A stretch of DNA of 64,000 bases, taken from NCBI RefSeq assembly GCF_032380675.1, contig NZ_JAWDIX010000006.1:62001-126000 (forward strand), in the 5' to 3' direction. The translations under genes were made by a program, and so were the position numbers. Origin of the DNA: Anaerolentibacter hominis (GTDB lineage: Bacteria > Bacillota > Clostridia > Lachnospirales > Lachnospiraceae). The notes beneath the pieces are model-generated. The model worked only from the letters and a program-made list of their open reading frames with translations. It was not told where the DNA came from and searched no databases. Positions 1-7,964 of this stretch are shown piece after piece. Within the stretch, counting starts at the first letter, position 1; every line of letters begins with the position of its first letter.

Positions 1-20
1 TATGCAGAAAATCTACGGTA

Positions 21-78
21 TTTGCTGCAATAAGCCAACGGGTTTGCTGCAATAAGCTAACAGCATTTGCTGGATAAG
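21..78. repeat. Short 22-bp-period direct repeat
   Basis: The 15-mer TTTGCTGCAATAAGC occurs at 21-35 and again at 43-57. A third, degenerate copy (TTTGCTGGATAAG) starts at 66. The period is about 22 bp, roughly two helical turns, so it could be a set of protein-binding sites or a decaying minisatellite. It lies about 200 bp upstream of the ABC transporter operon. Confidence 0.5.
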
Positions 79-190
79 TGGATATTTCCTGGTTTTGTCC
101 CAAAAAACTCCCTGTTTTAGTTGAGATAAGCGGAGGAATTGTTACATATATCTGTAAAAATGGGTTTTCATGCTTGAAACGGTCAGATGC

Positions 191-203
191 TTTGTCCGAC
201 AAA
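191..203. promoter_or_regulatory. Candidate operator upstream of sugar ABC operon
   Basis: TTTGTCCGACAAA is a perfect inverted repeat (6-bp arms, 1-bp centre) about 70 bp before the start codon of the ABC ATPase. The position fits an operator or activator site. It differs from the ATAAACGTTTAT palindromes near the LacI gene, so the same regulator is not implied. Confidence 0.3.
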
Positions 204-272
204 GAGAGCCAGGACAGCCGAGGCAAAAACGGACTGTTTTAAAAGCAAATACATAATAAAGGAGCGTAGCAA

Positions 273-1790
273 ATGAGAAATGATGGACAGCCGATCCTGC
301 AATTGAAAAATATCAGCAAGTCATTTCCCGGCGTAAAGGCGCTGAATCAGGTATCTCTCAGCGTGCATGCCGGGGAAATACTGGGGCTCGTGGGGGAAAA
401 CGGGGCAGGAAAATCGACATTAATGAAGGTATTGACCGGGGCTTACCAGAAGGATGAAGGCGAAATATACCTGGAAGGCCAGCCGATTGATGTTACGTCC
501 ACGGCGAGAGGAAGGGAACTGGGCATCAGTATTATATACCAGGAACTTTCGGTTATGCCCCAGTTAAGTGTAACTGAAAATATGTTTTTGGGAAATCTGA
601 GAACAAATAAGCGCGGCATTGTGGACTGGAAGGGCATGGAGCATGAGACGAAAGAAGCCCTGAGCAAGATGGGCCTTGATATTCCAGGGGATACACTCAT
701 GCGTGATCTGAACATTGCCCAGAGCCAGATGATTGAAATCTGCCGGGCAACCATCATCAATAAGGCAAAAGTGCTGATCATGGATGAGCCCACAAGCTCC
801 CTGGTGGACAGGGAGATATCCCATATGTTCGAGATCATGAGACAGCTGAAAAAACAGGGAATTGCGATTGTTTACATAACACACCGTCTGGAAGAGCTCT
901 TCGAGATTACCGACCGGATTGAGGTAATGAAGGATGGGGAAAACAGCGCGTCCATGAAGACGGCGGATGTGACAAAAGACGACATTGTGCATGCCATGGT
1001 CGGACGTGAGCTGAAAGATTTTTATCCGGCCCACGACGGGAAGCGCGGGGAGGCGCTGCTGGAAGTAAGCCATCTCTCCCAGGGCAAGATGGTAAAGGAT
1101 ATCTCCTTTACGGCATATGCCGGGGAAATCCTTGGCTTTGCCGGCCTGATCGGCGCAGGACGTTCGGAGACAATGATGTCCATATTCGGAGCAATGCCGG
1201 ATGTCAAAGGTGAAGTGGTATATAAAGGCAGAAAAGTAAAGTTCAAACATCCTGAGGAAGCAATACGGGCCGGGATTGCCCTGGCTCCGGAGGACCGGAA
1301 AAAACAGGGACTGATCCAGATATTTTCCATCAATCACAATACGTCCCTGGCCAATATGGAGGGAATCTTTACCCGGTTTAAAACACTGAATCTGAAAAAA
1401 GAGCGGGAAATCGCGGATCAGTATGTAAAAGCATTAAATATCCGAACACCTGATGCGGAGAAGAGAGTCGGAGAGCTGTCCGGCGGCAACCAGCAGAAAG
1501 TAATTGTCGGAAAGTGGATGTTTACGGATGCAAAGGTAATGATTTTTGATGAGCCTACAAAGGGAATTGATGTAGGGGCCAAGGCGGAGATCTACCGGCT
1601 GATGCGTAAACTGGCCAATGAAGGGGCCGCGGTCATCATGATTTCTTCCGAACTGCCGGAAGTGATCGGAGTCAGTGACCGGATCATTGTTATGCACGAC
1701 GGAAGCTACAGGGGTGAGTTCTCCTGGCAGGAGGCCGATGAGAAAAAAATAATGGAAGCAGCTATCGGAGGTGTGGAAAGTGGAAAATAA
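273..1790 (+). CDS. Sugar ABC transporter ATP-binding protein (RbsA/MglA type)
   Basis: This 505-residue protein has two fused ABC domains, the usual length for the RbsA/MglA/XylG family that powers monosaccharide import. The N-terminal domain has a clean Walker A (GENGAGKST, about residues 41-49) and a Walker B ending in IMDEPTSS. The second domain has the degenerate P-loop typical of the family (GLIGAGRSE), a strong signature LSGGNQQK and Walker B IFDEPTKG. The ATG is preceded by AAAGGAG. It overlaps the permease gene and is followed by a binding lipoprotein, forming a complete importer in the RbsA-C-B order. The substrate cannot be read from the ATPase. Confidence 0.93.
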   Translation: MRNDGQPILQLKNISKSFPGVKALNQVSLSVHAGEILGLVGENGAGKSTLMKVLTGAYQKDEGEIYLEGQPIDVTSTARGRELGISIIYQELSVMPQLSVTENMFLGNLRTNKRGIVDWKGMEHETKEALSKMGLDIPGDTLMRDLNIAQSQMIEICRATIINKAKVLIMDEPTSSLVDREISHMFEIMRQLKKQGIAIVYITHRLEELFEITDRIEVMKDGENSASMKTADVTKDDIVHAMVGRELKDFYPAHDGKRGEALLEVSHLSQGKMVKDISFTAYAGEILGFAGLIGAGRSETMMSIFGAMPDVKGEVVYKGRKVKFKHPEEAIRAGIALAPEDRKKQGLIQIFSINHNTSLANMEGIFTRFKTLNLKKEREIADQYVKALNIRTPDAEKRVGELSGGNQQKVIVGKWMFTDAKVMIFDEPTKGIDVGAKAEIYRLMRKLANEGAAVIMISSELPEVIGVSDRIIVMHDGSYRGEFSWQEADEKKIMEAAIGGVESGK

Positions 1791-2724
1791 GACAGCAAAA
1801 GGAAGATTTTCAACATTTACGAAAAAATATGGGATCGTCATTATATTTGTGGTGCTGGTTATCGCCGCATCGATCTTACAGCCTAAATTTCTCCAGCCGA
1901 AAAACCTGACAAATGTCCTGCGCCAGGTGGCGGTAAACGGTATCCTGGCAATTGGCATGACGTTTGTTATTATCAGCGGTGCGATTGATTTGTCCGTAGG
2001 ATCGCTGTTCTGTGTCTGCGGTATGGTCATGATGTATATCATGCCTACCGTGGGATGGGTAGGAGCCATTGCGGTCGGATTGCTGATCGGTGCTGTTGTG
2101 GGTATATTCAACGGCTATTTCATCTACCGGGGAATGCCGGCCTTTATCATGACACTGGCCGTTTCCATCATACTCAGGGGCGTGGCCTTTATGACCAGCA
2201 ACGGAGCGCCGTTAGCCAGCTCGTCCAAAACCTATAACGCCATCGGCCAGGAGTATCTGTTCGGAATCCCGATTCAGGTTTATCTGTACCTGATCATGGC
2301 GGGTCTGGCAGCCTTTATTATGGCGAAGACAAAATTTGGCCGTTCCGTCTATGCAATCGGCGGAAACATGGAAGTCGCAAGGCTCTCCGGTATCAGTGTT
2401 AAGAAAATACAGATTCTGGTATACATAATCAGCGGTATGCTGGCTGCAGTGGCCGCAGTTATCGGAACGGCAAGGCTGGGCTCCTGTGAACCGGCTCTGG
2501 GCGAGGATTACCACTCGGATGCCATAGCGGCTACCGTTATCGGCGGAACACTGATGAGCGGCGGCGAGGGCAGCCAGGTGAAAACCGTAGTAGGCGTTCT
2601 GCTTCTGGGTGTTCTCAGTAATATTTTGAACCTGATTGGTGTTAGTCCTTATCTGCAGTATGTGTTTAAGGGCGGGATTATTATCTTTGCCGTAGCGGCG
2701 GATGTAATGAGAAGAAAGCAGTAG
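1780..2724 (+). CDS. Sugar ABC transporter permease (RbsC type)
   Basis: This hydrophobic protein of about 314 residues belongs to the BPD_transp_2 (RbsC/AraH) family, with the conserved segments GMTFVIISGAIDLSVGS and AIAATVIGGT. I prefer the GTG at 1780 because GGAGG lies 8 bases before it; an upstream in-frame GTG at 1771 overlaps that ribosome site. The start lies inside the end of the ATPase gene (11-bp overlap), suggesting translational coupling. It forms the membrane channel with the ATPase upstream and the binding lipoprotein downstream. Confidence 0.92.
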   Translation: MENKTAKGRFSTFTKKYGIVIIFVVLVIAASILQPKFLQPKNLTNVLRQVAVNGILAIGMTFVIISGAIDLSVGSLFCVCGMVMMYIMPTVGWVGAIAVGLLIGAVVGIFNGYFIYRGMPAFIMTLAVSIILRGVAFMTSNGAPLASSSKTYNAIGQEYLFGIPIQVYLYLIMAGLAAFIMAKTKFGRSVYAIGGNMEVARLSGISVKKIQILVYIISGMLAAVAAVIGTARLGSCEPALGEDYHSDAIAATVIGGTLMSGGEGSQVKTVVGVLLLGVLSNILNLIGVSPYLQYVFKGGIIIFAVAADVMRRKQ

Positions 2725-2945
2725 GATGTGGGAAGAATGAAGAATGAATAATGAAGAACGAAGAACGTGAAGAGATGGTGAAGAATGAATATTGAAGAAT
2801 GTGAAGAGATGATGTAGAGGGAAGAAGGAAAAATGAATAATGAAGGACGAAGAAGGAAGAGCCGTAAGAGATGATGTAGAGGGAAGAAGCGAAAAAGCGA
2901 TGTTGAGATTGTTTTGAGGGTGGGAATGATGATGTGAGTTATTTT
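2725..2945 (+). repeat. Purine-rich degenerate minisatellite between permease and binding-protein genes
   Basis: The 346-bp gap between permease and binding protein begins with about 220 bp of almost pure GA/AT sequence built from variants of GAAGAATGAATAATGAAGAA and GAAGAGATGATGTAGAGGGA. No convincing coding frame is present. Similar GA-rich tracts follow the stop codons at 5146, 7892 and 12614, so this seems to be one member of a dispersed family. The remaining 100 bp holds the leader of the binding-protein gene. Confidence 0.6.
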
Positions 2946-3070
2946 CCACAAGGGAAAATATAAATGGTTCAGGAAAGGAGGGAGAGGATTTTACCGCATC
3001 TGTCTAACAATGTTTTTTAGAAATTGATTCCGGCTTCGGCCGGTACCGATTAAAAATGGAGGTAAGTAAA

Positions 3071-4117
3071 ATGAAGAAGTACATGAAAAAAATGTTGGCA
3101 CTGCTTTTGGTATTGGCTATGACATTGTCGCTGACGGCCTGCGCAAAGGATGAGAAACCGGCAGACAACGACGGCGGTGCCACTGCGGATACGGATAATC
3201 AGGATACCGAGAAAGAGGATTCAGGAAGCGATGAAGCATGGAGCAAGGATACCAAGATGGTGATCGGCTTTTCCCAGAATAAGCTGGCCCATCCGTTCCG
3301 TGTGGCAGGCGTGGAGCAGTTAAAGGCTTATGTGCAGGAACAGGGGCTTAACTGGGAGATTATCGTAACGGATGGAAAAAATGACGCGACGACTCAGACC
3401 GCTAATATTGAGGATCTGATCAGCCAGGGCGTAGATGCGATCATCTGCTGTCCAGTTACGGCGGACACCATGGCGACGGCTGCCACCGAGGTTATGGACG
3501 CGGGTATTCCGCTGATTCTGGTAAACCGTAATGTTTCCAATGATGACTATACCTGTGCGATTACCGGTTCCAACTATATGATCGGGCAGAAGAGCGCGGA
3601 CGATATGGCAAAGAGGCTGGACGGCAAGGGTAAGGTTGCTATGATCGAAGGTACCCTGGGCGCTTCCGACACAACGGATCGTGCGAAGGGGTTCCTTGAG
3701 ACAATCGCGAACTATCCCGACATCGAAGTGATTGCGGACGTGAGCGGTGATTTTGCCAAGGATAAAGGTATGGCATGTATGGAAGATATTCTGGTGAAAT
3801 ATCCGGATATTGACGGTGTATTCTGCCACAATGATGAGATGGCACAGGGCGCTTACATGGCGTGTGAGGCAGCCGGCGCGGATGATGTTCTGATCTATGG
3901 CAATGACTGTTATAAATCCACACTGGATATGATAAAGGAAGGAAAGATTGCCGGAACTACCGCATACCCGACTTCCGTACAGTCAGCGGTTGACGTGCTG
4001 GTAAAGATCTTCGAGAATGGCGGAGTATATGACGGAGAAAAAGAAATTGTGGATGACGTGCCGATTGCTACCAAGGAAAATGCAGATGATTTCTATGGTG
4101 TAGCACTGGATGCATAG
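3071..4117 (+). CDS. Sugar ABC transporter substrate-binding lipoprotein (RbsB-like, Peripla_BP_4)
   Basis: This 348-residue exported receptor has a lysine-rich N-terminus, a hydrophobic signal and a lipobox LSLTAC, so it should be lipid-anchored outside the membrane. The mature part has the ribose-binding-protein fold, with VIGFSQNKLAHPFRVAG near its start and the later GVDAIICCP and DGVFCHNDEMAQGA segments. The start at 3071 is chosen over 3056 because GGAGG lies 8 bases before it. Its gene follows the ATPase and permease genes and precedes the catabolic genes, so it sets the specificity of the locus. The Peripla_BP_4 family (PF13407) includes receptors for ribose, galactose, xylitol and apiose. 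Confidence 0.9.
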   Translation: MKKYMKKMLALLLVLAMTLSLTACAKDEKPADNDGGATADTDNQDTEKEDSGSDEAWSKDTKMVIGFSQNKLAHPFRVAGVEQLKAYVQEQGLNWEIIVTDGKNDATTQTANIEDLISQGVDAIICCPVTADTMATAATEVMDAGIPLILVNRNVSNDDYTCAITGSNYMIGQKSADDMAKRLDGKGKVAMIEGTLGASDTTDRAKGFLETIANYPDIEVIADVSGDFAKDKGMACMEDILVKYPDIDGVFCHNDEMAQGAYMACEAAGADDVLIYGNDCYKSTLDMIKEGKIAGTTAYPTSVQSAVDVLVKIFENGGVYDGEKEIVDDVPIATKENADDFYGVALDA

Positions 4118-4156
4118 ATAAGAGGCTGAAATGGAATCCATTTAGCCGAGAGAAGC

Positions 4157-4178
4157 GGGGTGCCGGTTATGGCACCCC
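4157..4178 (+). terminator. Stem-loop after binding-protein gene (attenuator/processing hairpin)
   Basis: GGGGTGCC and GGCACCCC form a perfect 8-bp stem with a 6-base loop, followed by ATTTAAAT rather than a true T-tract. It lies between the transporter and the catabolic genes. A 3' stabilising hairpin that keeps binding-protein mRNA abundant is as likely as a full terminator. A second weaker inverted repeat (GTACAGA/TCTGTAC, 4195-4227) follows. Confidence 0.55.
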
Positions 4179-4249
4179 ATTTAAATAGAAAATAGTACAG
4201 ATCATATAAATGATTTCAGGTCTGTACAGCACAAAAAGGAGGCAAGCAC

Positions 4250-5146
4250 ATGAAATATGGAGTTCACCGCTGGACCTGGGCCGACGATTTTAACCGCATC
4301 CCGCTGGAGACATTTCTGGAGCAGGCAAGGTCCACCGGGGCGGAGGCGGCAGAGTTTAAGATACCCGATGCAGCTTTGCAGCAGAACAAAACCAGAGCGC
4401 GGGAAATACGGCAGACGGCAGAAAATCTGGGACTTACACTTCTTTGCAATGCAGGGGCGCCGAAGGGACTGGATATGTGTTCCGCCGATCCCTATCTGCA
4501 AAAGTATGCAAGAGAACATCTGCTCCGGGTGATACAGGGTGCTGAACTGATCGGGGTGAGGAAGGTGAGCGGAATCCTGCACTCTAACTGGCCTGCCAGG
4601 TACGATGATCAGGTTATTACACCGGAAGAAAAAGCGGAGCGTACAAAACGCAGTATAGAGAACATCAGAATGGTTATGCCGGTTGCGGAGGAATGCGGCG
4701 TACAGCTTAATTTTGAGATTGTCAACCGGTTCGAGCACTATGTTCTGAATACGGTGGAAGAAGGAATTAGTTTCTGCGAACAGGTGGACAGTAAATGCTG
4801 CGGCCTGCTGCTGGATGTATTTCATATGAATATAGAGGAAGACAGCATACCGGAGGCGATACGCAGGGCAAAAGGCCATATCGGACATTTCCATGTCTCT
4901 GAATCTAACAGGAAGGTCCCTTACCACACAGATAAAATAAACTGGCCGGAGATTGGAAGGGCGCTGAGAGACGTGGGCTACGATGATACCGTGGTACTGG
5001 AGGCGGCGCTGATCTTTGACGGAAGCGACACTTACTGTATGCGCATGTGGAGAAATCTCATTCCGGATACCTCTCTGGAGGCAAGGCTTCAGATGCTGAG
5101 AGAGGGAATTGGATATATGAAAGGAATAATGAAGAGTGAAGAGTGA
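4250..5146 (+). CDS. Sugar isomerase/epimerase, ketose 3-epimerase-like TIM barrel (first paralog)
   Basis: This 298-residue AP_endonuc_2/xylose-isomerase-like TIM barrel shows the metal-site landmarks of the D-tagatose/D-allulose 3-epimerase group: NFEIVNRFE, LLLDVFHMNIEE, FHVSESNR and the late VLEAA. These supply the expected Glu-Asp-His-Glu ligands. A strong AAAAGGAGG precedes the ATG. It is clearly paralogous to the protein at 5695. In this locus it may epimerise a ketose or isomerise the imported sugar before phosphorylation; D-apiose isomerase belongs to the same superfamily. The exact substrate is unknown. Confidence 0.82.
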   Translation: MKYGVHRWTWADDFNRIPLETFLEQARSTGAEAAEFKIPDAALQQNKTRAREIRQTAENLGLTLLCNAGAPKGLDMCSADPYLQKYAREHLLRVIQGAELIGVRKVSGILHSNWPARYDDQVITPEEKAERTKRSIENIRMVMPVAEECGVQLNFEIVNRFEHYVLNTVEEGISFCEQVDSKCCGLLLDVFHMNIEEDSIPEAIRRAKGHIGHFHVSESNRKVPYHTDKINWPEIGRALRDVGYDDTVVLEAALIFDGSDTYCMRMWRNLIPDTSLEARLQMLREGIGYMKGIMKSEE

Positions 5147-5185
5147 GGAACGGGAAGGGCAGTGAAAGTTGCGGCAATGCCGCAA
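5127..5185 (+). repeat. GA-rich hairpin repeat, copy E1 (short form)
   Basis: A GAAGAGTGAAGAGTGAGGAA tract runs over the stop codon of the epimerase gene and leads into AGTGAAAG and the perfect stem TTGCGGC-aat-GCCGCAA (5169-5185). It uses the same vocabulary as the longer copies at 12603 and 19365 but carries only the first hairpin. Confidence 0.55.
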
Positions 5186-5227
5186 GAAGTAAATGTTGTT
5201 TGAGTTTGGAAAGGCGGGGATGATGTT

Positions 5228-5677
5228 ATGATAGCGTTGGCTTGTGATCATGCGGCGTTGGAGTTAAAGAACAGGATTCGGGAGTTTTTGACGGAGCGGG
5301 GAATCGAGTGGAGAGATTATGGTACAGAGTCTGCTGATCCTGTGGATTACCCTGTGTATGGTTATGCTGCCGCGAAGGCGGTTGCGGATGGCGTGTGCGA
5401 GAAGGGGATTTTATTCTGCGGCACCGGGATTGGTATTTCCCTTTCGGCTAATAAGGTTAAGGGGATTCGCTGCGCGGTATGCTCCGATTGTTATTCCGCC
5501 CGTCTCTCCAGGGAACATAATGATACAAATATGCTGGCTCTGGGAGCACGGGTTGTAGGCACAGAGCTGGCGGTTATGATTGTGGAGAGCTGGCTGGCTG
5601 CGGATTTTCAGGGTGGTATTCATGCAAAGAGGCTGGGTATGATTGAGAGAATCGAGAATGGTATGGAGCCTGTGTGA
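5228..5677 (+). CDS. rpiB: RpiB/LacAB-family sugar-phosphate isomerase
   Basis: This 149-residue protein is the normal size for the RpiB/LacA/LacB fold. It starts with IALACDHAALELK and contains the diagnostic GILFCGTGIGISLSANK with its catalytic Cys, then ARLSREHNDTNMLALGARVVG. Members interconvert aldose and ketose phosphates: ribose-5-P/ribulose-5-P, allose-6-P/allulose-6-P, galactose-6-P/tagatose-6-P or erythrose-4-P/erythrulose-4-P. It sits between the two epimerase paralogs, so it probably acts on an intermediate of this pathway and is not necessarily the housekeeping ribose-5-phosphate isomerase. Confidence 0.88.
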   Translation: MIALACDHAALELKNRIREFLTERGIEWRDYGTESADPVDYPVYGYAAAKAVADGVCEKGILFCGTGIGISLSANKVKGIRCAVCSDCYSARLSREHNDTNMLALGARVVGTELAVMIVESWLAADFQGGIHAKRLGMIERIENGMEPV

Positions 5678-5694
5678 GGAAGGAGGCGGGGCGT

Positions 5695-6588
5695 ATGAAA
5701 TATGGTGTACACCGGGTTACCTGGGGCGGTTATTATGACCAGGATAATGTAGAAGAGTTTTTTGCGCAGGTGAAATCGACCGGGGCAGAGACGGTGGAGA
5801 TGAGGCCGACCGACGCAATGCTCATGCACAAAAAGAAACAGATTCAGGAAATTCGTAATTTGGCGGAGGATGCGGGATTGGAGCTGCTGTTTTCCTTCGG
5901 ATTTCCGGAGGCGCTTGATATGCGTTCACCGGATCTCTATATCCGGCAATACGCGGTTGATCATCTGATTAAAGCGATTGAGAGTATTGCCATGGCGGGA
6001 GGTAAGGAATTCGGAGGAGCCGGTATTTATTCCGGATGGCCGACTCATTTTCAACATGATCTGGTTACTCCGGAGGCAAAATACGAGAGGACGATGCGCA
6101 GCATTGAATGTATGAGAAAGGCAGCTCCGGTGGCGGAAGAGCTGGGTGTTATGCTCAATTTTGAGATTTTGAACCGGTTCGAAAATTACATATTAAATAC
6201 GGTGGAGGAAGGGATTTCCTACTGCAGCCAGATTGAGAGTAAGAACTGCGGTTTGCTTTTGGATACGTTCCATATGAGTATGGAGGAGGATGATCTGGAG
6301 GGGGCAATTGAAAAAGCCGGTGATTTAATCGGGCAGTTCCATGTGACAGAGCCAAACCGGGGAATTCCATTCCACACAAAGAGAATTAACTGGCCGGAAA
6401 TTGGCCGGGCACTGAAACGAATCGGCTATGACAAGACCGTTACGATAGAGGCGGCAGTGGCTTTTGAGGGAGAGGCAACCTATAATTTGAGGATGTGGAG
6501 AAATCTTTTGCCGGATATCAGTCTGGAAAGCCGGCTGAATGCCTTACGAGAAGGGCTGTGCTATATCCGGGCACAATTTGAAGATTAA
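5695..6588 (+). CDS. Sugar isomerase/epimerase, ketose 3-epimerase-like TIM barrel (second paralog)
   Basis: This 297-residue paralog of the protein at 4250 shares its framework nearly throughout: MKYGVHR, STGAE, NFEILNRFENYILNTVEE, LLLDTFHMSMEE, FHVTEPNRGIPFHTKRINW and a late IEAA. The Glu-Asp-His-Glu metal set is intact. The start at 5695 is preceded by AGGAGG; an earlier in-frame GTG at 5674 overlaps the RpiB stop and lacks a spaced ribosome site. Two diverged paralogs in one operon suggest two distinct epimerisation or isomerisation steps, or handling of two sugar isomers. Confidence 0.82.
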   Translation: MKYGVHRVTWGGYYDQDNVEEFFAQVKSTGAETVEMRPTDAMLMHKKKQIQEIRNLAEDAGLELLFSFGFPEALDMRSPDLYIRQYAVDHLIKAIESIAMAGGKEFGGAGIYSGWPTHFQHDLVTPEAKYERTMRSIECMRKAAPVAEELGVMLNFEILNRFENYILNTVEEGISYCSQIESKNCGLLLDTFHMSMEEDDLEGAIEKAGDLIGQFHVTEPNRGIPFHTKRINWPEIGRALKRIGYDKTVTIEAAVAFEGEATYNLRMWRNLLPDISLESRLNALREGLCYIRAQFED

Positions 6589-6603
6589 GAATTGAATAAA
6601 TGA

Positions 6604-6650
6604 CGAAAGCGGAAGCTGAGAAATACCCCGGCTTTCGCTTTTTTTGTTTT
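6604..6650 (+). terminator. Rho-independent terminator after second epimerase gene
   Basis: CGAAAGC pairs with GCTTTCG, the stem being extended by G/C pairs, and CTTTTTTTGTTTT follows. It ends the first transcript of the locus just before the LacI promoter region. Confidence 0.85.
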
Positions 6651-6718
6651 ATAAAGAACTTCTGTGGAATAAAACTAGTTTAAGAGCAGATGGATATAAA
6701 CAAAAATATAAATATTTA

Positions 6719-6844
6719 TATAGACGTTTATAGGGAGAAAAGCGTTTGATCAACGGATTATATCGAGTAATATCCTGCTTCCTTTTCGAAAAGAATGACT
6801 ATAAAATGTAAAAAAACACTTGAACATTTTACATAAACGTTTAT
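6719..6844. promoter_or_regulatory. Pair of LacI-type operators flanking the lacI-like promoter
   Basis: A perfect 12-bp palindrome ATAAACGTTTAT lies at 6833-6844, about 38 bp before the regulator's GTG. A near-perfect copy TATAGACGTTTATA lies at 6719-6732, centres about 113 bp apart. The central CG in an AT-rich dyad is typical of LacI/GalR-family operators. The pair straddles the AT-rich region expected to hold the promoter, so autoregulation with possible looping is likely. Confidence 0.65.
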
Positions 6845-6881
6845 AATGACAATTAAGAAGTACAAAGAAGGGAGTGAGACG

Positions 6882-7892
6882 GTGAAAATAAGTATACGTA
6901 AGCTAAGTGAACAGACTGGTTATTCACCTGCCACGATTTCCAATGCCCTAAACCGGAAAAAGGGGGTAAATAAGGAGACGGCCGAGAAGATTTTTAAAGC
7001 GGCTGCCCAAATGGGGTATGTTAATGAAAAAAGGATTCGGAAAATTAAATTTGTTATTTTCAAGAGGAACGGAAAAATCATTGAAAATACCCCTTTTTTT
7101 CCAGCGGTGATGGAAGGTGTGGAGCAGAAGGCACGGTCACTGGGGTTTGAGACAATTTTCTGCCGCCTGGAAAAAGAACAGGAAGATTTTAAAGAACAGC
7201 TGAACCAGATTCTGACAGACACCAGCGCCGCGGTTATACTGCTGGGAAGTGAGATGATGGAAGAGGATTTTCAGCTGTTTGCCCATCCCGACTGCCCGCT
7301 TATACTGCTGGACGGGTGGAGTGATACCGTTGCCTTTGACAGTGTCCTGATCAATAATACGGATTCAGCCTGCCAAGCGGTAAATTATCTGATCCAGTGC
7401 GGGCATGAGAGGATCGGATATCTGAAAGCGGATTTCCGGATCAAAGCATTCAACTACAGGGAGATTGGCCTGGAACGTGCACTGACAGACCATAACCTGC
7501 CGATTGTGCCGGAATATAAAGTTACGCTGGGGCCTGCCGTGGAAACCGCATACCTGGGGATGAAGAATTTCTTGCAGCATACCACAAAACAGGAGCTGCC
7601 AACGGCATATTTTGCGGATAATGATGTGATCGCGCTGGGAGCGATCAGAGCCCTGCAGGAGGAAGGCATAAGGGTACCGGAGGATGTTTCCGTGATTGGA
7701 TTTGACAACCTGCCCTTCTGCGAGATTTCTAATCCCAGACTCACAACAATTCATGTATACAAACAGGAAATGGGAGAGATGGCGGTTAAACGGCTGGTTG
7801 ACCGGCTGGAAAATGGAAGTAAGGTAAAAGCCAAAATTCAGGTTTGTACGGAGTTTGTGGAAAGGGAAAGCGTGAAGGTCATTAAGAAGTAA
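6882..7892 (+). CDS. LacI/GalR-family transcriptional regulator
   Basis: This 336-residue protein has the classic N-terminal LacI helix-turn-helix (ISIRKLSEQTGYSPATISNALN) and hinge, then a periplasmic-binding-type effector domain ending with VIGFDNLPFCEISNPRLTTI. I place the start at GTG 6882, which has GAAGGGAG 7 bases upstream and begins right at the DNA-binding domain; the ATG at 6846 is in frame but overlaps the operator region. It sits inside the catabolic locus, so it probably responds to the imported sugar or its phosphate and represses from the ATAAACGTTTAT sites upstream. Confidence 0.9.
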   Translation: MKISIRKLSEQTGYSPATISNALNRKKGVNKETAEKIFKAAAQMGYVNEKRIRKIKFVIFKRNGKIIENTPFFPAVMEGVEQKARSLGFETIFCRLEKEQEDFKEQLNQILTDTSAAVILLGSEMMEEDFQLFAHPDCPLILLDGWSDTVAFDSVLINNTDSACQAVNYLIQCGHERIGYLKADFRIKAFNYREIGLERALTDHNLPIVPEYKVTLGPAVETAYLGMKNFLQHTTKQELPTAYFADNDVIALGAIRALQEEGIRVPEDVSVIGFDNLPFCEISNPRLTTIHVYKQEMGEMAVKRLVDRLENGSKVKAKIQVCTEFVERESVKVIKK

Positions 7893-7964
7893 GAGTGAAA
7901 AGTAAAGAATGAAAAATGAAGAACAGGATGAAAAATAATTTTATATTTAAGGGAGGATATTTAT

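Noticed and set aside
273..4117. Assigning the importer to ribose because it resembles RbsABC
   Set aside because: The RbsD gene is 40 kb away and the adjacent enzymes (two 3-epimerase-like proteins, FucI-fold protein, split transketolase, FGGY kinase) do not form a ribose pathway.
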